Shown: piece by piece, positions 17,773 through 25,666 of the stretch
How positions within the stretch are numbered: the first letter of the stretch is position 1
Layout: each line of letters begins with the position of its first letter
NCBI RefSeq assembly: GCF_000374365.1
Contig: NZ_KB894158.1
Span: forward strand, 1-36,542
Direction: 5' to 3'
DNA length: 36,542 nucleotides
From: Bacteroides gallinarum DSM 18171 = JCM 13658
GTDB lineage: Bacteria > Bacteroidota > Bacteroidia > Bacteroidales > Bacteroidaceae
Translations under genes and position numbers: made by a program
Notes under the pieces: model-generated
What the model saw: only the letters and a program-made list of their open reading frames with translations
The model's database searches: none
What the model was told of the DNA's origin: nothing

Positions 17773-19410
17773 ATGGCAAAAGAAATATTATTCAATATCG
17801 ATGCCCGCGACCAATTGAAGAAAGGTATCGATACACTGGCAAATGCAGTAAAAGTAACTCTCGGCCCTAAAGGTCGTAATGTAATCATCGAAAAGAAATT
17901 CGGTGCTCCCCACATCACGAAAGACGGTGTAACGGTTGCTAAAGAAGTGGAGCTGGCCGATGCTTATCAAAATACCGGTGCACAACTGGTTAAGGAAGTT
18001 GCCTCTAAGACAGGCGATGATGCAGGTGACGGTACGACTACTGCTACTGTGCTGGCTCAGGCCATTGTAGCCGAAGGCTTGAAGAACGTAACTGCCGGTG
18101 CAAGCCCTATGGATATCAAACGCGGTATCGACAAGGCGGTTGCCAAAGTAGTGGAGTCTATCAAGAGCCAGGCTGAAAAGGTAGGCGACAACTACGATAA
18201 AATCGAGCAGGTTGCCTCTGTATCTGCCAACAACGACCCGGTTATCGGCAAGCTGATTGCAGATGCTATGCGCAAGGTTTCTAAAGACGGTGTAATCACT
18301 ATCGAGGAAGCTAAGGGTACGGATACTACTATCGGCGTGGTAGAAGGTATGCAGTTCGACCGCGGTTATCTTTCCGCTTATTTCGTTACCAATACTGAAA
18401 AAATGGAATGCGAAATGGAGAAACCGTACATTCTGATTTATGACAAGAAGATTTCTAACCTGAAAGATTTCCTGCCTATCCTCGAACCGGCTGTACAGAC
18501 AGGCCGTCCTTTGTTGGTAATTGCAGAAGATGTAGATAGCGAAGCTTTGACGACGCTGGTTGTGAACCGCCTGCGCTCGCAATTGAAAATCTGTGCTGTG
18601 AAGGCTCCGGGCTTCGGCGATCGTCGTAAGGAAATGCTGGAAGATATCGCCGTATTGACCGGTGGTGTCGTAATCAGCGAAGAAAAAGGCTTGAAACTGG
18701 AACAGGCTACTATCGAAATGTTAGGTACTGCCGATAAGGTAACCGTATCCAAAGACAATACGACTATCGTGAACGGTGCCGGTGCAAAAGAAAATATCAA
18801 GGAACGTTGCGAGCAAATCAAAGCCCAGATTGCTGCCACTAAGTCCGACTATGACAGAGAAAAATTGCAGGAACGTCTGGCTAAGTTGTCCGGCGGTGTA
18901 GCAGTTCTGTATGTAGGTGCTGCTTCCGAAGTGGAAATGAAGGAGAAGAAAGACCGTGTAGACGATGCGCTTCGCGCTACTCGTGCTGCTATCGAAGAAG
19001 GTATCGTAGCCGGTGGCGGTGTAGCTTACATCCGCGCTCTTGATGCTTTGGAGGGCTTGCAGGGCGAAAATGCCGATGAAACTACGGGTATCGACATCAT
19101 TAAGCGTGCTATCGAAGAACCGTTGCGCCAGATTGTTGCCAATGCAGGCAAGGAAGGTGCGGTCGTAGTACAGAAGGTACGCGAGGGCAAAGCCGATTTC
19201 GGTTATAACGCACGTACCGATGTTTATGAGAACCTGCATGCAGCCGGTGTGGTAGACCCCGCCAAGGTAACGCGTGTGGCTCTTGAAAATGCCGCTTCTA
19301 TCGCAGGTATGTTCCTGACTACCGAGTGTGTAATCGTGGAAAAGAAAGAAGATAAGCCCGAAATGCCGATGGGCGCTCCCGGAATGGGTGGCATGGGCGG
19401 AATGATGTAA
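17773..19410 (+). CDS. groEL: Chaperonin GroEL
   Basis: The 60-kDa ring chaperonin that folds proteins with ATP. The 545-residue sequence contains the ATP-binding stretch TLGPKGRNV, GDGTTTATVLAQAI, the apical region around EKPYILIYDKKISN, the signature AAIEEGIVAGGGVA, and the C-terminal GGM repeat (GAPGMGGMGGMM). All are typical of a functional group I chaperonin. The start MAKEILFN is standard. It is co-transcribed with groES and followed by a strong terminator. Confidence 0.99.
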   Translation: MAKEILFNIDARDQLKKGIDTLANAVKVTLGPKGRNVIIEKKFGAPHITKDGVTVAKEVELADAYQNTGAQLVKEVASKTGDDAGDGTTTATVLAQAIVAEGLKNVTAGASPMDIKRGIDKAVAKVVESIKSQAEKVGDNYDKIEQVASVSANNDPVIGKLIADAMRKVSKDGVITIEEAKGTDTTIGVVEGMQFDRGYLSAYFVTNTEKMECEMEKPYILIYDKKISNLKDFLPILEPAVQTGRPLLVIAEDVDSEALTTLVVNRLRSQLKICAVKAPGFGDRRKEMLEDIAVLTGGVVISEEKGLKLEQATIEMLGTADKVTVSKDNTTIVNGAGAKENIKERCEQIKAQIAATKSDYDREKLQERLAKLSGGVAVLYVGAASEVEMKEKKDRVDDALRATRAAIEEGIVAGGGVAYIRALDALEGLQGENADETTGIDIIKRAIEEPLRQIVANAGKEGAVVVQKVREGKADFGYNARTDVYENLHAAGVVDPAKVTRVALENAASIAGMFLTTECVIVEKKEDKPEMPMGAPGMGGMGGMM

Positions 19411-19445
19411 GGTCGTTTTCCCTTGATGTCTTAATCATATAGAGT

Positions 19446-19484
19446 AACCGCGGTGTCTTTTTGAAAGACATCGCGGTTTTTTTG
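19446..19484 (+). terminator. groESL terminator
   Basis: AACCGCGGTGTCTTT (from 19446) pairs with the complementary arm ending at about 19478 with a very short loop and is followed by a T-run of seven. A classic intrinsic terminator. Confidence 0.85.
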
Positions 19485-19599
19485 TGCTTTTCCCTCCGGT
19501 TATGGCTGGCAAGAAACGTGTACAACTACAAAATTGTTACAAAAGTGATTAATTTTCATATCTTTTACCCGTTTTCTGTGTTGTTTTAATTTTAAATAA

Positions 19600-19622
19600 T
19601 ATCTTTACACACTGTAAAGATA
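19600..19622. promoter_or_regulatory. Perfect palindrome over the promoter of the winged-helix gene
   Basis: TATCTTTACA (19600-19609) and TGTAAAGATA (19613-19622) are exact inverted copies with the spacer CAC. The left arm contains TATCTTTA, one base from the TAnnTTTG -7 box. A dimeric DNA-binding protein bound here would cover the promoter; the 72-residue winged-helix protein encoded 43 bases downstream is an obvious candidate. The rest of 19485-19664 shows nothing recognisable. Confidence 0.55.
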
Positions 19623-19664
19623 ACCTAACAATAAACTATTAACCTTTTTAATTTAAAAAGTAAA

Positions 19665-19883
19665 ATGGACAAAAACGAAATCGGACTGAATGCGGGTAAG
19701 GTTTGGCAATTGCTCAGTGATTATGCCAGATGGAGCTACGGTACGCTGAAAAGAAAGTCCGGACTGAAAGACAAGGAACTGGGCGCGGCTATCGGCTGGC
19801 TTGCTCGTGAAGACAAGATTGTTCTTTCCCAGGAGAAAGACGAGCTTTACGTTTCATTGGGGGTAAACGTATATATCGGATAG
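19665..19883 (+). CDS. Small winged helix-turn-helix protein (DUF2582-like)
   Basis: A 72-residue basic protein. The sequence is a single winged-helix unit: KVWQLLSDYARWSYGTLKR (helix 1-2), SGLKDKELGAAIGWLARED (helix 3, recognition), then the wing KIVLSQEKDELYVSLG. From memory it matches the small Bacteroidetes family DUF2582, whose function is not established. It has no other domain, so any ligand would be sensed by the fold itself. It is monocistronic: a palindrome overlaps its promoter and a terminator follows 30 bases after its stop. DNA binding is inferred from the fold. Confidence 0.8.
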   Translation: MDKNEIGLNAGKVWQLLSDYARWSYGTLKRKSGLKDKELGAAIGWLAREDKIVLSQEKDELYVSLGVNVYIG

Positions 19884-19912
19884 GGAAAAACGATTAGACC
19901 GAACCTTTCTTT

Positions 19913-19973
19913 AGGTACAGGTTTTGCAAGGGAATGGTTCCGTAATTGCGAAATCTGTACCTTTTTGTTTTTT
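19913..19973 (+). terminator. Terminator after the winged-helix gene
   Basis: AGGTACAG (19913-19920) pairs with CTGTACCT (19955-19962); inner bases TTTTGCAA and TTGCGAAA extend the stem. A T-rich run follows. Confidence 0.7.
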
Positions 19974-20012
19974 CGTGAGTACACCTTGTTGTACTTATAT
20001 TTCGTGGTATGG

Positions 20013-20045
20013 AAAAAGCCCTGCACCTTCGCAGGCTGAGGGCTT
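20013..20045 (-). terminator. Terminator of the GH9 gene
   Basis: On the minus strand AAGCCCT (20045-20039) pairs with AGGGCTT (20022-20016) and runs into five T; an inner CCTGC/GCAGG pairing is an alternative fold. It follows the GH9 stop by about 115 bases. Confidence 0.65.
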
Positions 20046-20051
20046 GACCTA

Positions 20052-20091
20052 AAACTTTCCTCCTCTTTTTTGGGGGGATAGGGGAAAGTTT
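20052..20091 (-). repeat. Second inverted repeat after the GH9 gene
   Basis: AAACTTTCC (20052-20060) and GGAAAGTTT (20083-20091) are perfect 9-bp inverted copies around a pyrimidine/purine-skewed loop. It lies between the GH9 stop and its terminator; role unknown. Confidence 0.45.
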
Positions 20092-20160
20092 GCTGAAAAC
20101 AAACCGATTGAATATTTACCTTAAAAAGACCTTTGCCTGATAACCTTTCAACTAACCTTT

Positions 20161-22689
20161 TTATAATGCCGCACCGGTTTTAAAGCCTGCCGCTTCGAGT
20201 ATAGGGACGAAAGCGTAACCTTTGCGTTTCAACGTTTTTATCAGTTTGTCCAGATAGCCGTTGTAGAATTTATCTGTGCGGCGCTCGTCTGTTCCGAAGT
20301 GTATCAGCATTATGTGGCCGTTCAGTCCCTCTTTCTTTTCTACTTCCATGATTTTGTCGTAGATGAACTTGCTGCTCCGGTATTTCCGTCCCATATCGGG
20401 GGTGGTATAGTCTGCATTGCTCATAGTGCCGGGAGTGTAGTTGATAACTTGTATTCCCATGCTTTTTGCCCAGGCAGCTATCTCTTTGTTGTAATATTCA
20501 TAGGGTGGGATGTATACGGGTGCGTCTTCGTATCCGATGCCTGCCTTCCGCATGGCTTCGTAACTTTTCAGCATGTCTTTCTCGAATTCTTCACGGGTAA
20601 CCAATAAGGAGTCCCGATTTTCCCATGGCATATAGAGCAAGTGTCCGTAGCTGTGGCTGCCTACGAGATGCCCCTCGTTGAGCAGGCGTTTCACCACCTC
20701 GGGATAGAGTTCGTAAAACTCGCCGGTAAAGAAGAAGCTGCCTTTGATGCTGTGTTTCTTCAAAGTGCCGATGATAGCATCGGCGCCGTCTGCTTTGTCG
20801 GCTGCCGTAAATACGAGGCTGATTTGTTTTTTGGACGGGTCGGTGCGTATGATGCCGCCATTGACGTATATATTTTTGTCTGCCGTTATATTTGCCTGTT
20901 CCATGCCTTCTTTCTGCATGGCAGAGAGGTAGTAGGTGAGGCAGGCGGTTCCGTCCATGGTAGGTTCGTTGGTGGAGTAGTCGTGGATTGCATCGTGGTA
21001 AACCATCACATCCGGTTGGAAACGTTCGTAGTCCTGGCCGGGAGTACCCGGAATACCGGTCATGTTGACACCCCGCAGGCTTTCGAAGATACTACGGTAT
21101 ACGGGACCGTCCACCAGTCCTCCCGTCGTGTTGCCCACACCTGCGTTCAGCAGAGAGGAGTGGGGTTGCGAGGGATAATCGCCGTAGAGCGGCAGTTCCA
21201 CAATCATACTTGTTCCCCATGGGTTGCAGCCGAACAGCCAGTCGCGTAGGGCAGCTTCCATTTCGGCGTATGTCTTATCGCCGGTAGCTTCGCGATACAG
21301 GCGGCATTGTGTCAACATGGCAGTGGTCAGGTTATTAGAGCACCAGATGTAGGGAATACCGTGCAGGAAGGGGCTTTCCACGGCTTTTTCGTATGTACGT
21401 TCGATACCGGTACGCATGTTGCGGATAAATTCTTTGCTGATGCGCTGGTTGTTCACCGTGGCTAAGTGGTAGTGTCCCATGTTCATGAACGGATACCATT
21501 GGTAATGGCGGGCACTGTCGGCGCCCATCCATGGGGTGACGGGTTCGCGGCGTCCGTATTCGAGGGCTTGCGACAGATATTCGGGATTGCCGGTGGCTTT
21601 GTATAATTCCATTGCTCCGAGCTCCATATCGTCTGTCCAGTTGTCCTCCTCGTAGATGTAGGGTGATTTTACGGAAGCAGTTTGGCATACGCCCGGTTTC
21701 TTTACGCCTTCCTGGTAGGCAGCATCAGCCTTTCTGCCGATTTCGGCTGCAAACTCGGGGTAGAAATCTTTCAGTACCCTGGTTCCCAAGGCGAAGCAAG
21801 AGGCGAATTTACCTGCCGTACTTGCTACGCCCGTGGTGGCATTCGTGAATTGCCCGCGTACTTGGGGTTCACCGCTGCAAAAGTAAACGGGACGCCCCTT
21901 GCCCGGTCCGTAGCCGTAGTCTACCTCATCTTTATTGGGCAGGCGCATACCGGCGTGGTCGCGGTCGTCGGCAATCTGGTTGTATAGCTCGCCGGGAGCG
22001 GGATTCATACGGTTCAGCCAGTCCAGTCCCCATTTGATTTCGTCTATTATGTCGGGAATGCCGTTTGCTCCCGGTAGCCCGTCCGCATCATAAGCGTCGC
22101 CGAATGAACCGGGGTTTTCCTGGTAGGCGAACATCATCTGGTATATGGCATTGGCGGAAGTGGCGGTGTATTGCAGATAGTCCGTCGCGTCGTGCCAGCC
22201 GCCGCGGACGTCGATGTGCCTGCCGGTCTTTGTGGGGTGGTATAGGATGTAACCGTCATGCACATGGCAACTGTCTTTCAGAAACGGGTTGTAACCGCAA
22301 CGTTGCTGGCGCATGTAGTTCAGCAGGAAATCGGCTGTACCGTTATAAACATGTGCATTGATAGGGAAGTGCGGGGAAACGGCGCTTCCCGCTTTCAGAT
22401 AATAGGTTCCCGGTTTTTGAAAACTACTGAAGTCCAACCGGTAGGTACTGTTCATTCCGCCTGATTTGCCAGTGGCTTTCGGAGCGGTAAACCTATACAC
22501 CGTTTTTCCGGTAAAGGCATCGACCAATGCGTATTCTGTTAAATGGGTTTCTTCTTCGCTCATGAATACCGCTACTTTAATGGATTGAGGCAGGTAGCCG
22601 AGCTGGTTGATTCTAATCCACTCGCCTGCTTTGGCCGGGAGTACGGCGAATGCGAAGAATAGGGTTAGGAGCCGATAATAGTTTCTCAT
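20161..22689 (-). CDS. Secreted GH9 glycoside hydrolase fused to a polysaccharide deacetylase-like domain
   Basis: An 842-residue exported protein (signal peptide LLTLFFAFAVLPAKA). Residues about 22-105 form a CelD-type N-terminal Ig domain (EWIRINQLGYLPQ). The GH9 (alpha/alpha)6 domain follows to about 590: GGWHDATDY supplies Asp167 and Asp170 (base region) and YSTNEPTMDG supplies the catalytic acid Glu575. The usual GH9 H-R motif is replaced around PSQPHSS. Residues about 618-830 are a NodB/CE4-like domain with the metal motif HSYGH (His679, His683), but the TFDDG motif is replaced by FTAADKADG (627-635) and the R-x-P-x-Y motif by IPPYEYY. Action on a beta-glucan or a cell-surface glycan is possible; the substrate is not evident. 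It is monocistronic, not in a PUL. Confidence 0.9.
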   Translation of the reverse strand: MRNYYRLLTLFFAFAVLPAKAGEWIRINQLGYLPQSIKVAVFMSEEETHLTEYALVDAFTGKTVYRFTAPKATGKSGGMNSTYRLDFSSFQKPGTYYLKAGSAVSPHFPINAHVYNGTADFLLNYMRQQRCGYNPFLKDSCHVHDGYILYHPTKTGRHIDVRGGWHDATDYLQYTATSANAIYQMMFAYQENPGSFGDAYDADGLPGANGIPDIIDEIKWGLDWLNRMNPAPGELYNQIADDRDHAGMRLPNKDEVDYGYGPGKGRPVYFCSGEPQVRGQFTNATTGVASTAGKFASCFALGTRVLKDFYPEFAAEIGRKADAAYQEGVKKPGVCQTASVKSPYIYEEDNWTDDMELGAMELYKATGNPEYLSQALEYGRREPVTPWMGADSARHYQWYPFMNMGHYHLATVNNQRISKEFIRNMRTGIERTYEKAVESPFLHGIPYIWCSNNLTTAMLTQCRLYREATGDKTYAEMEAALRDWLFGCNPWGTSMIVELPLYGDYPSQPHSSLLNAGVGNTTGGLVDGPVYRSIFESLRGVNMTGIPGTPGQDYERFQPDVMVYHDAIHDYSTNEPTMDGTACLTYYLSAMQKEGMEQANITADKNIYVNGGIIRTDPSKKQISLVFTAADKADGADAIIGTLKKHSIKGSFFFTGEFYELYPEVVKRLLNEGHLVGSHSYGHLLYMPWENRDSLLVTREEFEKDMLKSYEAMRKAGIGYEDAPVYIPPYEYYNKEIAAWAKSMGIQVINYTPGTMSNADYTTPDMGRKYRSSKFIYDKIMEVEKKEGLNGHIMLIHFGTDERRTDKFYNGYLDKLIKTLKRKGYAFVPILEAAGFKTGAAL

Positions 22690-22811
22690 AAATGTTGTTT
22701 TTATTTAAGGTTGGGGAGATAATGCAAAAGCAGGTTTTATCCTGATACAAATAAAGCGGTTTCTGTTAATTCGAAGGCTTTTTGAAGTGAATAATTAATT
22801 GATATTAAATG

Positions 22812-22935
22812 TCGTTTACGATATTTTAGGATTTGGGGGATATAAAATAAGCATGTGAAGAATAACAAATGATTGTTTATCATCTGTTTATATGATAATG
22901 AAACGCTTTTTTTAATTTTCGTTTACGTATTTTAG
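22812..22935 (+). repeat. Direct repeat upstream of the cbpA-like gene
   Basis: TCGTTTACGATATTTTAG (22812-22829) and TCGTTTACGTATTTTAG (22919-22935) are near-identical, differing by one inserted base, with starts 107 bases apart. Both lie in the 311-base gap between the divergent GH9 and cbpA-like genes, which has no TAnnTTTG match. They may be binding sites or tandem non-standard promoters. Confidence 0.45.
22877..22898. repeat. Inverted repeat in the GH9/cbpA-like intergenic region
   Basis: TTATCAT (22877-22883) and ATGATAA (22892-22898) are perfect inverted copies with an 8-base spacer, between the two direct repeats. A possible operator. Confidence 0.35.
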
Positions 22936-23000
22936 CCTATAAAAAACAATGTTGGTGTGTTATTTGTTCTATTCTTTTTAGAATACAAAACTTATAAACT

Positions 23001-23957
23001 ATGGCTTACATTGATTATTATCAAGTCCTTGGAGTAGACAAAACGGCATCTCAGGATGACATAAAGAAAGCGTTCCGTAAGTTGGCACGCAAATATCATC
23101 CCGACTTGAATCCGAATGATGCTACGGCCAAAGATAAATTTCAGGCTATCAACGAGGCCAATGAGGTGCTTAGCGACCCTGAAAAAAGAAAGAAATATGA
23201 TGAATACGGCGAACACTGGAAACATGCCGATGAGTTTGAAGCTCAGAAGCGGGCGCGGCAACAGGCAGGCGGCTTTGGAGGGGCAGGTTTCGGCGGTGCG
23301 GGTGGTTTTGGTACGGACGGCAACGGTACGTACTGGTACTCTTCCGACGGCCAGGAATTTTCCGGGAGTAGTGCGGAGGGCTTCTCCGACTTCTTCGAGC
23401 AGATGTTTGGACACCGTACACGTGGCGGAGGCGGTACGAATACCGGTTTCCGGGGACAGGATTTTCATGCAGACCTGAACTTGTCGCTTCGGGATGCAGC
23501 CCGGACTCATAAGCAGGTATTGGCGGTGAACGGGAAAAATGTGCGTATTACCATACCGGCAGGTGTCGCCGACGGGCAGGTCATTAGGCTGAAAGGCTAC
23601 GGTGGCGAAGGTATCAATGGCGGGCCGGCCGGCGACCTCTACATTACTTTCGTGATAACGGACGATTCCGTCTTCAAACGTTTGGGCGATGACTTGTATG
23701 TAGACTTGGATATCGACCTTTATACAGCATTGCTGGGCGGTGAGAAGTTGGTGGATACATTGGAAGGTCAGGTAAAACTGAAAGTAAAACCCGAAACGCA
23801 GAATGGAACGAAGGTTCGCCTGAAAGGAAAGGGATTTCCGGTGTACAAGAAGGAGGGACAATACGGTGATTTGATAGTGACTTATTCCGTAAAATTGCCC
23901 GTAAACCTGACGGAACAGCAGAAAGAGATGTTCCGTAAAATCCAAAGTATGAACTAA
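23001..23957 (+). CDS. cbpA: DnaJ/CbpA-type J-domain co-chaperone
   Basis: A 318-residue cytoplasmic co-chaperone that would stimulate the ATPase of DnaK. The J domain occupies residues 4-70 with HPD at 33-35 (RKYHPDLNP). A Gly/Phe-rich linker follows (GGFGGAGFGGAGGFG). There is no CxxCxGxG zinc finger, so this is a class II protein like CbpA, not DnaJ itself. The C-terminal beta domains include ITIPAGVADGQVIRLKGYG and VRLKGKGFPVYK. The ATG follows an AT-rich leader. It is followed after 16 bases by a CbpM-like gene, which supports the CbpA assignment. Confidence 0.93.
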   Translation: MAYIDYYQVLGVDKTASQDDIKKAFRKLARKYHPDLNPNDATAKDKFQAINEANEVLSDPEKRKKYDEYGEHWKHADEFEAQKRARQQAGGFGGAGFGGAGGFGTDGNGTYWYSSDGQEFSGSSAEGFSDFFEQMFGHRTRGGGGTNTGFRGQDFHADLNLSLRDAARTHKQVLAVNGKNVRITIPAGVADGQVIRLKGYGGEGINGGPAGDLYITFVITDDSVFKRLGDDLYVDLDIDLYTALLGGEKLVDTLEGQVKLKVKPETQNGTKVRLKGKGFPVYKKEGQYGDLIVTYSVKLPVNLTEQQKEMFRKIQSMN

Positions 23958-23973
23958 AAAAGGAGAGCGAGTT

Positions 23974-24270
23974 ATGCAGAACGAATTAATTATAGTCAGC
24001 GAGTATTGCGATAAATGCCACATAGAGCCCTCGTTCATTGAAATGTTGCAGGAAGGCGGTCTGATAGATGTCCGGACGGAAGGTGGAGAAAGTTATCTGT
24101 TATTCTCCCAATTACCGGATGTGGAACGGTACAGCCGTATGTATTACGACTTGTCTATCAATATAGAAGGTATTGATGCCATTCATCATTTGCTGGAACG
24201 TATGGAGGAGATGCAACGGGAGATTTATTCGCTGCACACTAAATTGAGGTTGTTGGGAGGGCTGGATTGA
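23974..24270 (+). CDS. CbpM-like chaperone modulator
   Basis: A 98-residue protein with a MerR-like N-terminal helix region (VSEYCDKCHIEPSFIEMLQEGGLI) and a C-terminal coiled coil (HHLLERMEEMQREIYSLHTKL). This is the layout of CbpM, which binds the J domain of CbpA and inhibits it. A good purine-rich ribosome-binding sequence (AAAAAGGAGAG) precedes the ATG, and the gene lies 16 bases after the J-domain gene. Function is inferred from family layout and pairing. Confidence 0.85.
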   Translation: MQNELIIVSEYCDKCHIEPSFIEMLQEGGLIDVRTEGGESYLLFSQLPDVERYSRMYYDLSINIEGIDAIHHLLERMEEMQREIYSLHTKLRLLGGLD

Positions 24271-24318
24271 CATTCATGCCGGTAGTGCGAAAAGAGGGGA
24301 AGATGAGGAGGATATGTT

Positions 24319-24367
24319 GGTAATAGCCGCGGCTGTCCGGTTGCTGGAGCATGTCTCGGCTATTACC
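24319..24367. repeat. Inverted repeat between convergent genes
   Basis: GGTAATAGCCG (24319-24329) and CGGCTATTACC (24357-24367) are perfect 11-bp inverted copies in the 107-base gap between the convergent cbpM-like and reductase genes. It probably acts as a bidirectional transcription stop, although no T-run follows on either strand. Confidence 0.5.
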
Positions 24368-24377
24368 TGTTCACCTT

Positions 24378-25529
24378 CTAAAATCCTACTTGCCTTTGTT
24401 GCTCTGCATTGTAGCGGTCGCCTACAACGGGAATCTTTGCCACTTCATCCTCTAATTGTTTCCATTCTCCGGCGGACAACGGGAAGTCGGATGTATGCAG
24501 GTTCTCTTCCAGGTGCGACAGTTTTGTCGTTCCGGGAATGGGAACAAGCCACGGGGCTTTCTGCAACAGCCAGCCTAACGCTACCTGGGCTGAAGTCATC
24601 CCCCGTGTGCGGCCGAAGTTCTGCAATACATTCACAATGCGGGTATTCATCCGTATTGCTTCCGGCTGAAAACGCGGCAGTGTCTGACGGTTGTCGTTGT
24701 CCGGGTCGAACTGCGTGTATTCATTGATATTACCACCCAGGAAGCCACGGTTTATCGGACTGTAAGGTACGAAGCCGATACCCAATTCACGGCATACGTC
24801 TAATACTCCGTTTTCTTCCACCAAACGGTGCATCAAGTGATATTCGCTTTGTATGGCGGTAAGCGGACAGACAGCGTGCGCCTTGCGGATAGTTTCGGGT
24901 GTGACTTCGCACATGCCCCAGCGTTGCACCTTTCCTTCTTTTATCAAATCCGCTATCGTTCCCGCTACCTCTTCCACCGGTACTTGCGGGTCGAAGCGGT
25001 GTTGGTAAAACAGGGCGAGGCTATCTACCCGGAGACGTTTCAATGAGCCTTCGCAATAACGGCGGATAGTTTCAGGACGGCTGTCCTGTCGTCCTGTGGC
25101 CTTGCCGTCAATGACTTCGTGCCCGAATTTGGTTGTTATGTTGATTTTATCCTTAAATCCGGAAAGGGCTTCACCCGTCAGCAGTTCATTGGACAAGGGA
25201 CCGTAAACAATGGCGGTATCGAATAGCGTAACTCCCCGCTCTACTGCCTCATGCAGCAAGCGGATACATTGTTTCTTGTCGGGATGCCGGCTTCTGTGAT
25301 GAGTCATGCCCATTATCCCGAAACCGAGTGCCGATACTTCCATGGCGGCTTTTCCTGTGCCGAGCGTGCGGTATTGCATACCGTCCTTTTTCGGGGATTT
25401 CTCCCCGCCAAGTACGGTATCCGCAGCTTTAACCTTATTGATAGTAGGCTGAATGGCCAGTGCCGCACCTACAACGGCTGCCGTCTTAAGAAATCCCCGG
25501 CGGCTGATGTTCATTTTATTATCTTCCAT
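24378..25529 (-). CDS. Aldo/keto reductase with twin-arginine-like leader
   Basis: A 383-residue NADPH-type oxidoreductase with an (alpha/beta)8 barrel. The family tetrad can be placed: Asp in FDTAIVYGP, the Tyr of the same segment, Lys in NITTKFGHE, and His in LFYQHRFDP. The C-terminal GWLLQKAPWLVPIPGTTKLSHL is the cofactor-binding part. The N-terminus carries a leader with SRRGFLKTAAVVGAALA, of twin-arginine form, suggesting export in folded state. A second ATG five codons on (25514) is also possible. The closest layout is the group annotated as exported aldo/keto reductases in Bacteroidetes. The substrate is unknown. The gene follows an AraC-type regulator whose proposed sites lie in front of it. 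Confidence 0.9.
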   Translation of the reverse strand: MEDNKMNISRRGFLKTAAVVGAALAIQPTINKVKAADTVLGGEKSPKKDGMQYRTLGTGKAAMEVSALGFGIMGMTHHRSRHPDKKQCIRLLHEAVERGVTLFDTAIVYGPLSNELLTGEALSGFKDKINITTKFGHEVIDGKATGRQDSRPETIRRYCEGSLKRLRVDSLALFYQHRFDPQVPVEEVAGTIADLIKEGKVQRWGMCEVTPETIRKAHAVCPLTAIQSEYHLMHRLVEENGVLDVCRELGIGFVPYSPINRGFLGGNINEYTQFDPDNDNRQTLPRFQPEAIRMNTRIVNVLQNFGRTRGMTSAQVALGWLLQKAPWLVPIPGTTKLSHLEENLHTSDFPLSAGEWKQLEDEVAKIPVVGDRYNAEQQRQVGF

Positions 25530-25597
25530 AACCTTATATTTTTGTGTGTTGATGAATGGTAAATGTGTCCCGCTTTTATTTCTATGTCCTTACGGTG

Positions 25598-25605
25598 CAA
25601 AAGTA
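25598..25605 (-). promoter_or_regulatory. -7 box of the aldo/keto reductase gene
   Basis: The minus strand reads TACTTTTG, an exact TAnnTTTG match, about 70 bases ahead of the ATG at 25529. Three copies of a 14-17-nt motif lie directly upstream of it. Confidence 0.65.
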
Positions 25606-25611
25606 AAAAGA

Positions 25612-25664
25612 GAGCCTTGCAACAACTTTGCTGCAAGGCTCAATCTGTTTTGCTGTAAGGCTCA
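25612..25664. promoter_or_regulatory. Cluster of three putative AraC-type operator sites
   Basis: On the plus strand the motif YTTTGYTGYAARGCTCA occurs at 25626-25642 and 25648-25664, offset by 22 bp (about two helix turns). A 14-nt core copy lies in opposite orientation at 25612-25625. A fourth copy stands in front of the regulator gene itself (26541-26557). The inverted pair 25612-25641 also forms a 10-bp hairpin followed on the minus strand by TCTTTTT and may double as the regulator gene's terminator. Confidence 0.6.
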
Positions 25665-25666
25665 TT

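Noticed and set aside
19981..20091. Structured region considered as a small RNA gene
   Set aside because: The stable stem has its T-run on the minus strand and is better explained as the terminator of the GH9 gene; no clear plus-strand promoter with a matching terminator was found.
22992..24038. Minus-strand frame of 348 codons opposite the J-domain gene
   Set aside because: The J-domain protein is unmistakable; the opposite frame has no family features.
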